Shown: piece by piece, positions 1-7,146 of the stretch | Position numbering within the stretch: the first letter of the stretch is position 1 | How the letters are laid out: every line of letters starts with the position of its first letter | DNA from: Flavimaricola sp. | GTDB taxonomy: Bacteria; Pseudomonadota; Alphaproteobacteria; Rhodobacterales; Rhodobacteraceae | Length of the DNA stretch: 54,181 nt | Direction of reading: 5' to 3' | Assembly: GCA_029255105.1 (NCBI GenBank) | Contig: JAQWWH010000080.1 | Coordinates: 1-54,181 of the forward strand | Translations under genes and position numbers: made by a program | The notes under the pieces: model-generated | What the model was told of the DNA's origin: nothing | Database searches by the model: none | What the model saw: only the letters and a program-made list of their open reading frames with translations

Positions 1-2
1 CC

Positions 3-1193
3 GAGGCGATCTTTGTCCTTGAACGGGCGATGGATCATGCGGCCCGCAGCCTTGGCATTGATCCCTGGGACCTGCGGCGGATCAACTTTATCCGCCCCGA
101 TCAGTTTCCCTATACCTCCGTCACCGGCGTCACCTACGACGTTGGCGAATTCGCCCGGGTTCTGGGCGTGGCAGAGGGCAAGGCGGACAAGGCCGGTTTC
201 GCCGCCCGCAAGGCGGCCTCGGCCAAAGGGGGCAAGCTGCGTGGGCAGGGCCTGTGCTACTACATCGAAAGCATTCTGGGCGATCAGAATGAAACCACCA
301 CGGTCGTATTCGACGACGACGGATCGGTACAGATCCATGTGGGAACACAGTCAAACGGTCAGGGTCACGAGACTGTCTTTGCCCAGTTCCTGGCCGATCA
401 GACCGGTATTCCGGCCGACCGGATCAGGGTCGTGCAGGGCGACAGCGACATCATCCCGACGGGTGGAGGCACCGGGGGATCACGGTCGGTGACGGTGCAG
501 AACACCGCCACACTGGCCACGGTCGAGACGATGATCGAGGCCTTTTCGGCGTTCCTGGCCGAGGATCAGGGGGCGGATGCCGATAGCGTCACGTTTGACG
601 ACGAACGGTTCCGCATCCCCGGCTCAAACCTGACGCCAACGATGCTTGATGTGGCTGACATGGCGCGTGCCGCCGGCAAGACCGAGCTTTTACGCCATTC
701 CCGGCGTATCAAGCTCGAAAACCGGTCCTTCCCCAACGGGGCTCATGTGGCCGAGGTCGAGATTGACCCCGAAACCGGCGTGGTGACGGTGGATCGCTAT
801 ACGGTCGTTGATGACTTTGGCAATCTGATCAACCCGATGCTGGCAGAGGGGCAGGTGCATGGCGGGGTGGCCCAGGGTCTGGGGCAGGCGCTGACGGAGC
901 ATGTGGTGTTTGACGACGAGGGCCAGCTGCTCACGGCAACGTTCATGGACTATGCGATGCCGCGCGCGGACGATATTCCGATGATCGCCTTCAATTCGGA
1001 ACCTGTCCCTTCGATCTACAACCCCATGGGGATGAAGGGCTGTGGCGAGGCGGGTACGGTCGGCGCCCTGGCGGCTGTCACGAATGCGATGCAGGATGCT
1101 GTCTGGGATCTTGGCCTGCGAAACATGACGATGCCGTTCACGCCGATGCGGGTCTGGACGATGCTGCAAGAGGGAAAGCGTGCCGCTGCGTGA
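3..1193 (+). CDS. Molybdenum hydroxylase large subunit (xanthine/CO dehydrogenase family), 3' part
   Basis: This is the C-terminal 396 codons of a molybdopterin-binding large subunit of the xanthine dehydrogenase / aerobic CO dehydrogenase family. The frame is open at the left edge, so the start and N-terminal half lie outside. Visible family features are the glycine-rich GTGGSRSV segment, the GQVHGGVAQGLGQAL helix region, and near the C-terminus KGCGEAGT, whose Glu is the catalytic base at the Mo centre in this family. The enzyme would work with FAD and 2Fe-2S subunits, which are not in the window. The loop that separates form I CO dehydrogenase from form II is missing, so the substrate cannot be assigned and the symbol coxL is withheld. 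The stop overlaps the start of the next gene by 14 bases. Confidence 0.9.
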   Translation, partial: EAIFVLERAMDHAARSLGIDPWDLRRINFIRPDQFPYTSVTGVTYDVGEFARVLGVAEGKADKAGFAARKAASAKGGKLRGQGLCYYIESILGDQNETTTVVFDDDGSVQIHVGTQSNGQGHETVFAQFLADQTGIPADRIRVVQGDSDIIPTGGGTGGSRSVTVQNTATLATVETMIEAFSAFLAEDQGADADSVTFDDERFRIPGSNLTPTMLDVADMARAAGKTELLRHSRRIKLENRSFPNGAHVAEVEIDPETGVVTVDRYTVVDDFGNLINPMLAEGQVHGGVAQGLGQALTEHVVFDDEGQLLTATFMDYAMPRADDIPMIAFNSEPVPSIYNPMGMKGCGEAGTVGALAAVTNAMQDAVWDLGLRNMTMPFTPMRVWTMLQEGKRAAA

Positions 1194-2265
1194 CTGGTTC
1201 CTTGGCCTTCGAAACCGCCGCCCGCGAATCAAGGAAACGCGGGCCCGGCGCAGAGGGCCCGCGACCCACTTCATCATTCTTGATGGCACCATGTCGAGCC
1301 TGCGACCCGGCTATGAGACGAACGCGGGCAAGACCTTCAAGCTGCTACGCGAAAGCGGCTACGTTGCGAACCGCACAATCTACTACGAGGCCGGGATCCA
1401 GTGGCACGACTGGAAGGGGACGCCAGACGTCCTGATGGGGCGCGGCATCAACCGGCAGATCGAACGGGCTTACGGCGTCCTCGCCTCGCGCTGGCATCCG
1501 GGCGACCGGATCGTGCTTATCGGCTATTCCCGGGGGGCCTATGCCGTGCGGTCGCTGGCCGGTGTTGTGGGCATGGTCGGCCTTGTCCGGTCAAATGATG
1601 CAACGGTCCGGAACATTCGTCAGGCCTACCGGCACTATCGTTCGGGCGGTCAAACCGACGCGGCGCTGACGTTTCGACGGCTTTATTGCCATGCCGATGT
1701 CGAGATCGAGGCGGTGGCCGTCTGGGACACGGTCAAGGCGCTTGGCCTGCGCTTGCCCATCATCTGGCGCTGGGCAGAAGCCCAGCACAACTTTCACAAT
1801 CATGCGCTGGGCAACCATGTCCGGCACGGGTTCCACGCCCTGGCCCTGGATGAGCGGCGCGAGGCCTATGCCCCTGTCATGTGGAGGACCGATGACAGCT
1901 GGACAGGACAAATGGAGCAGGTCTGGTTTACCGGCACCCACGGCGATGTGGGGGGCCAGATCAACGATTTTCAGGCGGCACGGCCCCTGGCGAATATCCC
2001 GCTGGTCTGGATGCTGGGTCGATTGGAGGCTTGTGGAGTGCCCTTGCCCGCCCGGTGGCGCGACAGGTTTCCCTGCGATGTCACCGCCCCCTCGATCGGG
2101 TCGTGGCGAGGCTGGGGCAAGGTATTCCTGTCCCGCCGCCGCCGTATTGTCGGGCGCGACCGGTCCGAACGGTTGCACCAGACCGTCCTAAGGCCGGTTG
2201 TCGGGCTTGACCGGGCAAGTCCGGTGCCGGTGGCTGGTGTCGGAGCCTCCGGCGGGGATATTTAG
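1180..2265 (+). CDS. DUF2235 alpha/beta-hydrolase-like protein
   Basis: A 361-residue protein of the DUF2235 family, the group that includes the Tle1-type phospholipase effectors but also many stand-alone proteins of unknown role. The nucleophile elbow GYSRG (Ser about residue 117), an Asp in AVWDTVKALG (about 183) and HGDVGG (His about 254) give a plausible Ser-Asp-His triad. The N-terminus is very basic, without a clear signal peptide. The GTG start at 1180 is preceded by GAGGGAAA and lies inside the end of the molybdenum hydroxylase gene, suggesting translational coupling. No type VI secretion gene is in view, so an effector role is not supported. The substrate is unknown; lipase or esterase activity is an inference from the fold. 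Confidence 0.8.
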   Translation: MPLRDWFLGLRNRRPRIKETRARRRGPATHFIILDGTMSSLRPGYETNAGKTFKLLRESGYVANRTIYYEAGIQWHDWKGTPDVLMGRGINRQIERAYGVLASRWHPGDRIVLIGYSRGAYAVRSLAGVVGMVGLVRSNDATVRNIRQAYRHYRSGGQTDAALTFRRLYCHADVEIEAVAVWDTVKALGLRLPIIWRWAEAQHNFHNHALGNHVRHGFHALALDERREAYAPVMWRTDDSWTGQMEQVWFTGTHGDVGGQINDFQAARPLANIPLVWMLGRLEACGVPLPARWRDRFPCDVTAPSIGSWRGWGKVFLSRRRRIVGRDRSERLHQTVLRPVVGLDRASPVPVAGVGASGGDI

Positions 2266-2307
2266 AGCGAGATGAGGAGGATGGCCCCGCCCCAGCCTGG
2301 CGTCATC

Positions 2308-2781
2308 CTAGCCTGGCGTCATGATGATGCAGGTGGTGGTCCCGGTGGCGTAAAGCCTGCCGTCCTCTATCCCGCGGATCTCTCCATGTGCGACCGCGGT
2401 CGAGCGTCCGGCATGGTCGAGGTAGCCTGTCGCCCGCACCGCCATGCCCGGTGGAATGGCGCGCGTCAGGTTCACCTTGTATTCGAGCGTTGTGTAGAGC
2501 GATCCCTTGGGCACGCCGGTCATGACGGCGCAGCCCATGCAACTGTCCAGGATCGTGCCGTACCAGCCGCCGTGCACCGCACCGGCCGGGTTGAGGTGTT
2601 GGGCGAGCGGCGTCCCTTCAAAGCTGACCTCGCCGGGGGCGACCTTAGTCAATCGGTAGTTCAACCCGTCCGAGATCGCCGGTTTCCGGGTCGTTCCGAC
2701 CAGCATGCCGTACATGTAGTCGAGCCCGGACATCGACAGGATGATGTCACGGGCGGACGCGGCGCTTGTATCGTTGGACAT
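2308..2781 (-). CDS. PaaI-family hotdog thioesterase
   Basis: A 157-residue single hotdog-fold protein of the PaaI/4HBT type, expected to hydrolyse acyl-CoA thioesters in the cytoplasm. The signature NPAGAVHGGWYGTILDSCMG (about residues 64-83) carries the HGG motif and an Asp in the position used for catalysis in PaaI-like enzymes. Length is normal for the family. It lies 41 bases downstream of metF on the same strand, separated by a terminator-like hairpin, so it may be only partly cotranscribed. The acyl-CoA substrate cannot be predicted; no phenylacetate genes are nearby. Confidence 0.85.
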   Translation of the reverse strand: MSNDTSAASARDIILSMSGLDYMYGMLVGTTRKPAISDGLNYRLTKVAPGEVSFEGTPLAQHLNPAGAVHGGWYGTILDSCMGCAVMTGVPKGSLYTTLEYKVNLTRAIPPGMAVRATGYLDHAGRSTAVAHGEIRGIEDGRLYATGTTTCIIMTPG

Positions 2782-2790
2782 GGGGCCTCA

Positions 2791-2816
2791 AACGGAAAGG
2801 GTTGCGGGGCAACCCT
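2791..2816 (-). terminator. Hairpin terminator downstream of metF
   Basis: On the minus strand the sequence reads AGGGTTGC-CCC-GCAACCCT followed by TTCCGTTT, an 8-bp perfect stem with a moderately U-rich tail. It sits between the metF stop and the start of the thioesterase gene and may attenuate read-through. Confidence 0.5.
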
Positions 2817-2822
2817 GCCGGT

Positions 2823-3689
2823 TCAGGCCACCTCCTGCAAGCTTGCCTTGGGCAGAAGTCCAAGCGCGTGACAGACATCGCGCGTCAGTTCCGGCCGGTT
2901 GAGGGTGTAGAAGTGCAGGTGGTCCACGCCGCCCTGCAGCAGGTCATCGCAAAGTTCGGTGGCCAGCGCCGTGGCCAGCAGGTCGGTTGTGCCGTCGCGG
3001 GTCGCATTCTCGAAGGCGTCGACAACCATAGGCGGGATATGGGTGCCGCACATGGCGGCGAACTTGCGCGCCCCGCCCCAGTTTTCGATAGGCAGAATGC
3101 CGGGCAGGATGGGCGCGGTGATCCCGGAGGCGACACAGGCGTCGCGGAAGCGGAAGAAGGTTTCCGCCTCAAAGAAGAACTGGGTGATAGCGGAATGGGC
3201 GCCCGCGTCGATCTTGCGCTTGAGGTGGTCGATGTCCGCCTGGGAGTTCGCAGCATCGGGGTGCTTTTCCGGGTAGGCCCCGACGCGAATGCGAAACTTG
3301 CCCGTCTGTGCCAGCGCCTCGATCAGCTCGACCGATCCGGAAAAGCCGTTCTCAACGGGTGTGAACCGGCCCGCGCCCTTCGGTGGGTCGCCCCGCAGGG
3401 CGACGATTTCGGTGACGCCAGCGGCGGCGTAGCCATCGGCGATCTGCATGGTCTCCTCGCGGGTGGCATTCACGCAGGTCAGATGCGCCGCAACAGTCAG
3501 GCCGGATGTCTTGTGAATCGTGCTGACCGCCTCATGGGTCAGCGTCCGGGTGGTGCCGCCAGCCCCGTAGGTTACAGAGACAAAGTCAGGCTCAAGCGGC
3601 CCGAGTGTGTTCACGCAGTCCCAAAGCCGGAACGAGCCTTCAAGGTTCTTGGGCGGGAAGAATTCGAACGAAAGACCTGTGCGTGACAT
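2823..3689 (-). CDS. metF: Methylenetetrahydrofolate reductase
   Basis: A 288-residue flavoprotein that reduces 5,10-methylene-THF to 5-methyl-THF, the methyl donor for methionine synthesis. The N-terminal FEFFPPKN contains the catalytic Glu conserved in MetF, and the TIM-barrel sequence follows the family throughout (SVTYGAGG, HLTCV, ALRGDPP, FFFEAETF). The frame can be read 29 codons further upstream, but the ATG at 3689 has AGGAG eight bases before it and matches the usual MSRTGLSFEFFPP start. It is divergent from metR, with MetR-like boxes in the shared intergenic space, so MetR activation in response to homocysteine is expected. Confidence 0.95.
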   Translation of the reverse strand: MSRTGLSFEFFPPKNLEGSFRLWDCVNTLGPLEPDFVSVTYGAGGTTRTLTHEAVSTIHKTSGLTVAAHLTCVNATREETMQIADGYAAAGVTEIVALRGDPPKGAGRFTPVENGFSGSVELIEALAQTGKFRIRVGAYPEKHPDAANSQADIDHLKRKIDAGAHSAITQFFFEAETFFRFRDACVASGITAPILPGILPIENWGGARKFAAMCGTHIPPMVVDAFENATRDGTTDLLATALATELCDDLLQGGVDHLHFYTLNRPELTRDVCHALGLLPKASLQEVA

Positions 3690-3702
3690 CGGATGCTCCT
3701 GT

Positions 3703-3743
3703 AAGCGTTGGACGCTTGTCTCATACCGCGCTATCTGAGACAA
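3703..3743 (-). promoter_or_regulatory. Inverted repeats in the metF leader
   Basis: Two inverted repeats lie directly upstream of the metF ribosome binding site. AAGCGT-TGG-ACGCTT (3703-3717) is a 6-bp perfect stem. TTGTCTCA (3716-3723) and TGAGACAA (3736-3743) are perfect 8-base arms with 12 bases between. They may be an operator or a leader RNA structure; nothing identifies the ligand or protein. I could not match a known SAM riboswitch. Confidence 0.4.
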
Positions 3744-3779
3744 ATTCATAACCTTCACCACGATAATGAAATCCATTCA
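3736..3779. promoter_or_regulatory. MetR-type binding sites between metF and metR
   Basis: The enterobacterial MetR consensus is TGAA-N5-TTCA. TGAA-ATCCA-TTCA at 3767-3779 matches it exactly, and TGAG-ACAAA-TTCA at 3736-3748 matches with one change. The centres are 31 bases apart, about three helical turns, in the divergent metF-metR intergenic region. This fits autoregulation of metR and activation of metF. Confidence 0.65.
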
Positions 3780-3794
3780 CATAAGGGCGCGCCG

Positions 3795-4706
3795 GTGCAT
3801 ATCGAATTCCGCCACCTTCGGACCATCAAGGCCATCCACGATACCGGCGGTCTGGCCCGCGCCGCTGATCAGCTGCACACCACGCAAAGCGCCTTGTCCC
3901 ACCAGATCAAGGGGATTGAGGAGCAGGCGGGGGTCGAGTTGTTTGTGCGCCGCTCCAAACCGCTGAAACTGTCAGCGGCAGGCATGAAGCTGCTGGCGGC
4001 GGCGGAACGCATATTGCCCCAGGTCGCCGAACTGGAGGCCGAGTTTGAGGGGCTGGTGAGTGGCAAGTCGGGGCGTCTTCACATCGCCATCGAGTGCCAC
4101 GCCTGTTTCGAATGGCTGTTCCCGGTGCTGGAGCAGTTTCGCAAGGCCTGGCCTGAGGTCGACGTGGACATTCGTCCGGGCCTTGCCTTTGATGCCCTGC
4201 CCGCGCTGCGCCGGGAAGAGGTCGATATCGTGATTTCCTCGGACCCCGAGGAGGTGCCCGAAACGGATTTCACACCACTGTTCGACTATGACCCGGTCTT
4301 TGTGGCCTCGGCCCAGCATCCGCTGGCGCGGAAAACGTCGATCGAGGCCGAGGATTTTCGAGGCGAAACGTTGATCACCTATCCTGTCGATCGCCCGCGT
4401 CTGGATGTGTTCAGCCAGCTTCTGACCCCCGCCAAGGTAGAGCCGGGGTCGATCCGCCAGGTCGAGCTGACGGCGGTGATCCTGCTCCTTGTCGCCTCGA
4501 ACCGGGGGGTGGCGGTTTTGCCCGACTGGGTTGTGCGTCAGGTCAGCTACAATTCGGACTATGTCACGCGGCCTCTCATTGGCCCGAACGGACCGATCAG
4601 CCGCAGGCTTTATGCCGCGACGCGGGTCGAAGACACAGCCCGACCCTTCATGGCGCATCTGATCCGGTTGGCCCGCCAAGAGGCGGTGAAGCTGCAAAGG
4701 GCCTGA
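3795..4706 (+). CDS. metR: LysR-family regulator MetR
   Basis: A 303-residue LysR-type regulator. The winged helix-turn-helix (residues about 2-60, including TTQSALSHQIKGIE) and the effector domain track E. coli MetR closely: IAIECHACFEWLFPVLEQF, LFDYDPVFVA, YPVDRPRLDVF and a C-terminal RLYAATR. MetR senses homocysteine and controls methionine-synthesis genes. The frame is open 29 codons upstream, but the GTG at 3795 (giving MHIEFRHLRTIKAI) aligns with known MetR starts and has AAGGG upstream; the extra residues look non-native and would cover the MetR boxes. It is divergent from metF, the classical arrangement. Confidence 0.9.
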   Translation: MHIEFRHLRTIKAIHDTGGLARAADQLHTTQSALSHQIKGIEEQAGVELFVRRSKPLKLSAAGMKLLAAAERILPQVAELEAEFEGLVSGKSGRLHIAIECHACFEWLFPVLEQFRKAWPEVDVDIRPGLAFDALPALRREEVDIVISSDPEEVPETDFTPLFDYDPVFVASAQHPLARKTSIEAEDFRGETLITYPVDRPRLDVFSQLLTPAKVEPGSIRQVELTAVILLLVASNRGVAVLPDWVVRQVSYNSDYVTRPLIGPNGPISRRLYAATRVEDTARPFMAHLIRLARQEAVKLQRA

Positions 4707-4786
4707 GCAACGCGGCTTGCCTCTTGTTCCTTTGAGGGCATGCCCCTATACGCCCCCTCTGGACAGGATCGGACGGAGACCTAGGC

Positions 4787-5581
4787 ATGGCTGGCAGCGC
4801 GAACCTTAACGTGATGATGAAGACCGCCCGCCGGGTAGGCCGGGGCCTGTTGAAGGACTTTGGGGAGGTCGAGCAACTGCAGGTCTCGGCCAAGGGGCCG
4901 GGCGACTTTGTCAGCCGCGCCGACAGGCAGGCCGAAAAGACGATTCGCGAAGCCCTGATGGAGGCCCGCCCGTCCTATGGTTTTCTGGGTGAAGAAGGCG
5001 GGATGATCGAGGGCGAGGATCCGACCCGTCGCTGGATCGTCGATCCGCTGGATGGCACCACCAACTTTTTGCACGGCCTGCCCCATTGGGCGGTCTCAAT
5101 CGCGCTGGAGCATAAGGGTGCGATCGTGGCAGGGGTCGTCTACGACCCGGTCAAGGACGAGATGTTCTACGCCGAAAAGGGCGAGGGTGCCTGGCTGAAC
5201 GAAAGCCGTCTGCGGGTGTCCGGCCGGACCAAGATGATCGAGTCTATCTTTGCGACGGGTATCCCGTTTGCCGCCAAGAAAACACTTCCGGCCAGCCTTC
5301 AGGATCTGGCCCGCTTGATGCCTGAATGCGCCGGTGTGCGCCGGTTCGGGGCAGCGTCCCTTGATCTGGCCTATGTGGCAGCCGGCCGCTACGAAGGGTA
5401 TTGGGAGCGCGAGTTGCACATCTGGGACATTGCCGCTGGCATGATCATCGTGACCGAGGCCGGTGGCTTCACCGGTGCCATCCGCGAGGGCAATGATCCC
5501 TTGGTCGATGGAGGCCTGATCGTCGCAAACTCGGACATCTTTGACAAATTCGCCAAGATCGTCCGCGCCCGCGAAGTCTGA
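4787..5581 (+). CDS. suhB: Inositol monophosphatase family protein (SuhB type)
   Basis: A 264-residue Mg-dependent sugar-phosphatase of the inositol monophosphatase fold, close in length to E. coli SuhB (267). Metal-binding motifs are present in order: GEEGG (about residues 66-70), WIVDPLDGTTNFLHG (about 82-96), and WDIAAGMIIVTEAGG near the C-terminus. A GGAG ribosome binding site precedes the ATG. Family members hydrolyse myo-inositol-1-phosphate, and some act in rRNA maturation; which applies here is not shown. The following YdeI-like gene begins five bases after the stop, so the two are probably cotranscribed. Other IMPase-fold members (histidinol phosphatase HisN, CysQ) are less likely but not excluded. 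Confidence 0.85.
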   Translation: MAGSANLNVMMKTARRVGRGLLKDFGEVEQLQVSAKGPGDFVSRADRQAEKTIREALMEARPSYGFLGEEGGMIEGEDPTRRWIVDPLDGTTNFLHGLPHWAVSIALEHKGAIVAGVVYDPVKDEMFYAEKGEGAWLNESRLRVSGRTKMIESIFATGIPFAAKKTLPASLQDLARLMPECAGVRRFGAASLDLAYVAAGRYEGYWERELHIWDIAAGMIIVTEAGGFTGAIREGNDPLVDGGLIVANSDIFDKFAKIVRAREV

Positions 5582-5586
5582 CGCGA

Positions 5587-6183
5587 TTGGCGGGGCGCGC
5601 GTTACAGGATGCGCCTGAGGTTCAGGTGGACAGCCTGGAGGAGCTGCGCGACTGGCTGACGGTCAATCACGGGCGGGGTTCAGGTATCTGGCTTGTGACA
5701 TTCAAACAGACTGATCCCGACCGATACGTTGCCTATAAGGACATCGTGGACGAGGCACTGTGCTTTGGCTGGGTCGATAGCCTGCCAAGGGCCAAGGATG
5801 CTGACAGGACCATGCTTTACCTGTCACCCCGAAAGGCTGGCAGCAATTGGAGCAGGGTCAACAAGGCCAAGGTCGAACGGCTGGAGGCCGAGGGCCGCAT
5901 GGCCGAGCCGGGGCGGACGGTTGTCGCCCGCGCCAAGGCCGATGGGACATGGACGGCGCTCGACGACGTTGAAAACCTTATCCTTCCGCCCGATCTTGCC
6001 GCCGCCTTTGATGCCCGCTCCGATCTGCTGTCGGTCTGGGAAGGCTGGCCGAGGTCGGTGAAGCGCGGCGCGCTTGAGATACTTTTGAACGCCCGGCGCT
6101 CCGCAACTCGCTCGGCCCGTATTGCCACCATCCTGGAAAGCGCCGAGCGTGGCGAACGGCCCTTTCAGTGGAGGAAAACCTGA
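5587..6183 (+). CDS. YdeI/OmpD-associated family protein
   Basis: A 198-residue protein of the YdeI / OmdA (bacteriocin-protection) family. The N-terminal domain has the characteristic KDIVDEALCFGWVDS and YLSPRKAGSNWSRVNKAKVE segments, and the C-terminal OmdA-like helical region (WEGWPRSVKRGALEILLNA) is complete. No signal peptide or membrane segment is visible, so it is probably cytoplasmic. The TTG start at 5587 lies five bases after the previous stop; a GTG 13 codons in is an alternative. The biochemical role of the family is not established. Confidence 0.8.
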   Translation: MAGRALQDAPEVQVDSLEELRDWLTVNHGRGSGIWLVTFKQTDPDRYVAYKDIVDEALCFGWVDSLPRAKDADRTMLYLSPRKAGSNWSRVNKAKVERLEAEGRMAEPGRTVVARAKADGTWTALDDVENLILPPDLAAAFDARSDLLSVWEGWPRSVKRGALEILLNARRSATRSARIATILESAERGERPFQWRKT

Positions 6184-6258
6184 CCATCGAAGGGATGGAG
6201 CGAAATCGGGACCCATGTTAGCCTTTCGTATGTTTTCTTTGAAAATTGGGGTTTGGCG

Positions 6259-7074
6259 ATGAGTTCTTCTGTTCGTAATTCAATACTTTTGGCGCTGTCG
6301 CTGAGTGTCAGCTTTGCCTTTGGAAGCGTGGCGGCGGCTGCAACCTGCGGGAACGACGGGTCCGGGTACAACCGTTGGAAACAGGATTTCGCCGCCGAGG
6401 CAGCAGCGGTTGGTGTCGGGCAAAGGGGCCTTCAGGCCCTGGCCGCGTCAAGCTATTCGCAAAGAACCATCAACGCGGATCGAAACCAGCGTGGTGTGCG
6501 CTATCCGCTGGATGAGTTCATTCGCATTCGACTGGGATCGCTGGACGGCTTTGCCGCACAGGTCAAACGTCGGATCGACGGGAACCCTGCGTTTTATGCC
6601 TCTCTTGAACAGGTCTATGGCGTACCTGCAGGAATATTGCTGGCAATTCACGGTATGGAAACCGGTTTCGGCAGCAACATGGGCTCCGAAAATGTAATCA
6701 ATTCGATCCTGACTGTGGCCTACGATTGCCGCCGTTCGGATCTGTTCACGCCCCATGCGGTCGCGGCGCTGATCATGGTGGATCGGGGGATGCTGTCGAC
6801 CAGCCAGATCGGGGCGTTTCACGGAGAGTTGGGGCATACCCAGTTCCTGCCGGGCAATGCCCTGCGCTATGGGGTCGATGCAAACGGCGACGGGGCGATT
6901 GATTTCAACAACCTTGCTGATTCATTGGCAACCACCGCCAACTATCTGCGCCAAAAGGGCTGGCAGCCGGGGCAACCCTTTAACGAGGGCACCGCAAACT
7001 TCCGGGTCTTGAACGAATGGAACGCGGCCACGGTCTATCAACAGGCCATCGCCCTCGTTGCTGCGCGGGTCTGA
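6259..7074 (+). CDS. Periplasmic lytic transglycosylase (MltB/GH103 type)
   Basis: A 271-residue exported lytic murein transglycosylase that would cleave the MurNAc-GlcNAc bond of peptidoglycan. An N-terminal signal peptide (LLALSLSVSFAFGSVAAAA) is followed by a transglycosylase domain. GMETGFGSN carries the catalytic Glu (about residue 134), and ELGHTQFLPGNALRYGVDANGDG is the family's second conserved block (about residues 190-212). There is no lipobox, so it should be soluble in the periplasm. The ATG at 6259 is preferred over a TTG two codons upstream because GGGG lies at the right distance. It ends convergently with pnp. Confidence 0.87.
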   Translation: MSSSVRNSILLALSLSVSFAFGSVAAAATCGNDGSGYNRWKQDFAAEAAAVGVGQRGLQALAASSYSQRTINADRNQRGVRYPLDEFIRIRLGSLDGFAAQVKRRIDGNPAFYASLEQVYGVPAGILLAIHGMETGFGSNMGSENVINSILTVAYDCRRSDLFTPHAVAALIMVDRGMLSTSQIGAFHGELGHTQFLPGNALRYGVDANGDGAIDFNNLADSLATTANYLRQKGWQPGQPFNEGTANFRVLNEWNAATVYQQAIALVAARV

Positions 7075-7090
7075 CCCGCAAAGCGCAACA

Positions 7091-7121
7091 AAAAAGGGGA
7101 AGAGCCGTAGCTCTTCCCCTT
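7091..7121 (-). terminator. Intrinsic terminator of pnp
   Basis: AAGGGGAAGAGC (7094-7105), a CGTA loop and GCTCTTCCCCTT (7110-7121) make a perfect 12-bp stem. On the minus strand the stem is followed by a T-run (the A-run at 7091-7095), so it terminates pnp. It lies between the convergent pnp and transglycosylase genes and may also slow plus-strand transcripts. Confidence 0.85.
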
Positions 7122-7146
7122 AATCGTTTGGTCAGAAAGGGGCTGA

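Noticed and set aside
1180-2265. Type VI secretion effector and immunity pair
   Set aside because: The DUF2235 gene has no PAAR, VgrG, Hcp or immunity-like gene beside it.
3690-3794. SAM-II or other SAM riboswitch in the metF leader
   Set aside because: The leader is short and the hairpins do not match the conserved core I remember; the MetR boxes explain regulation better.
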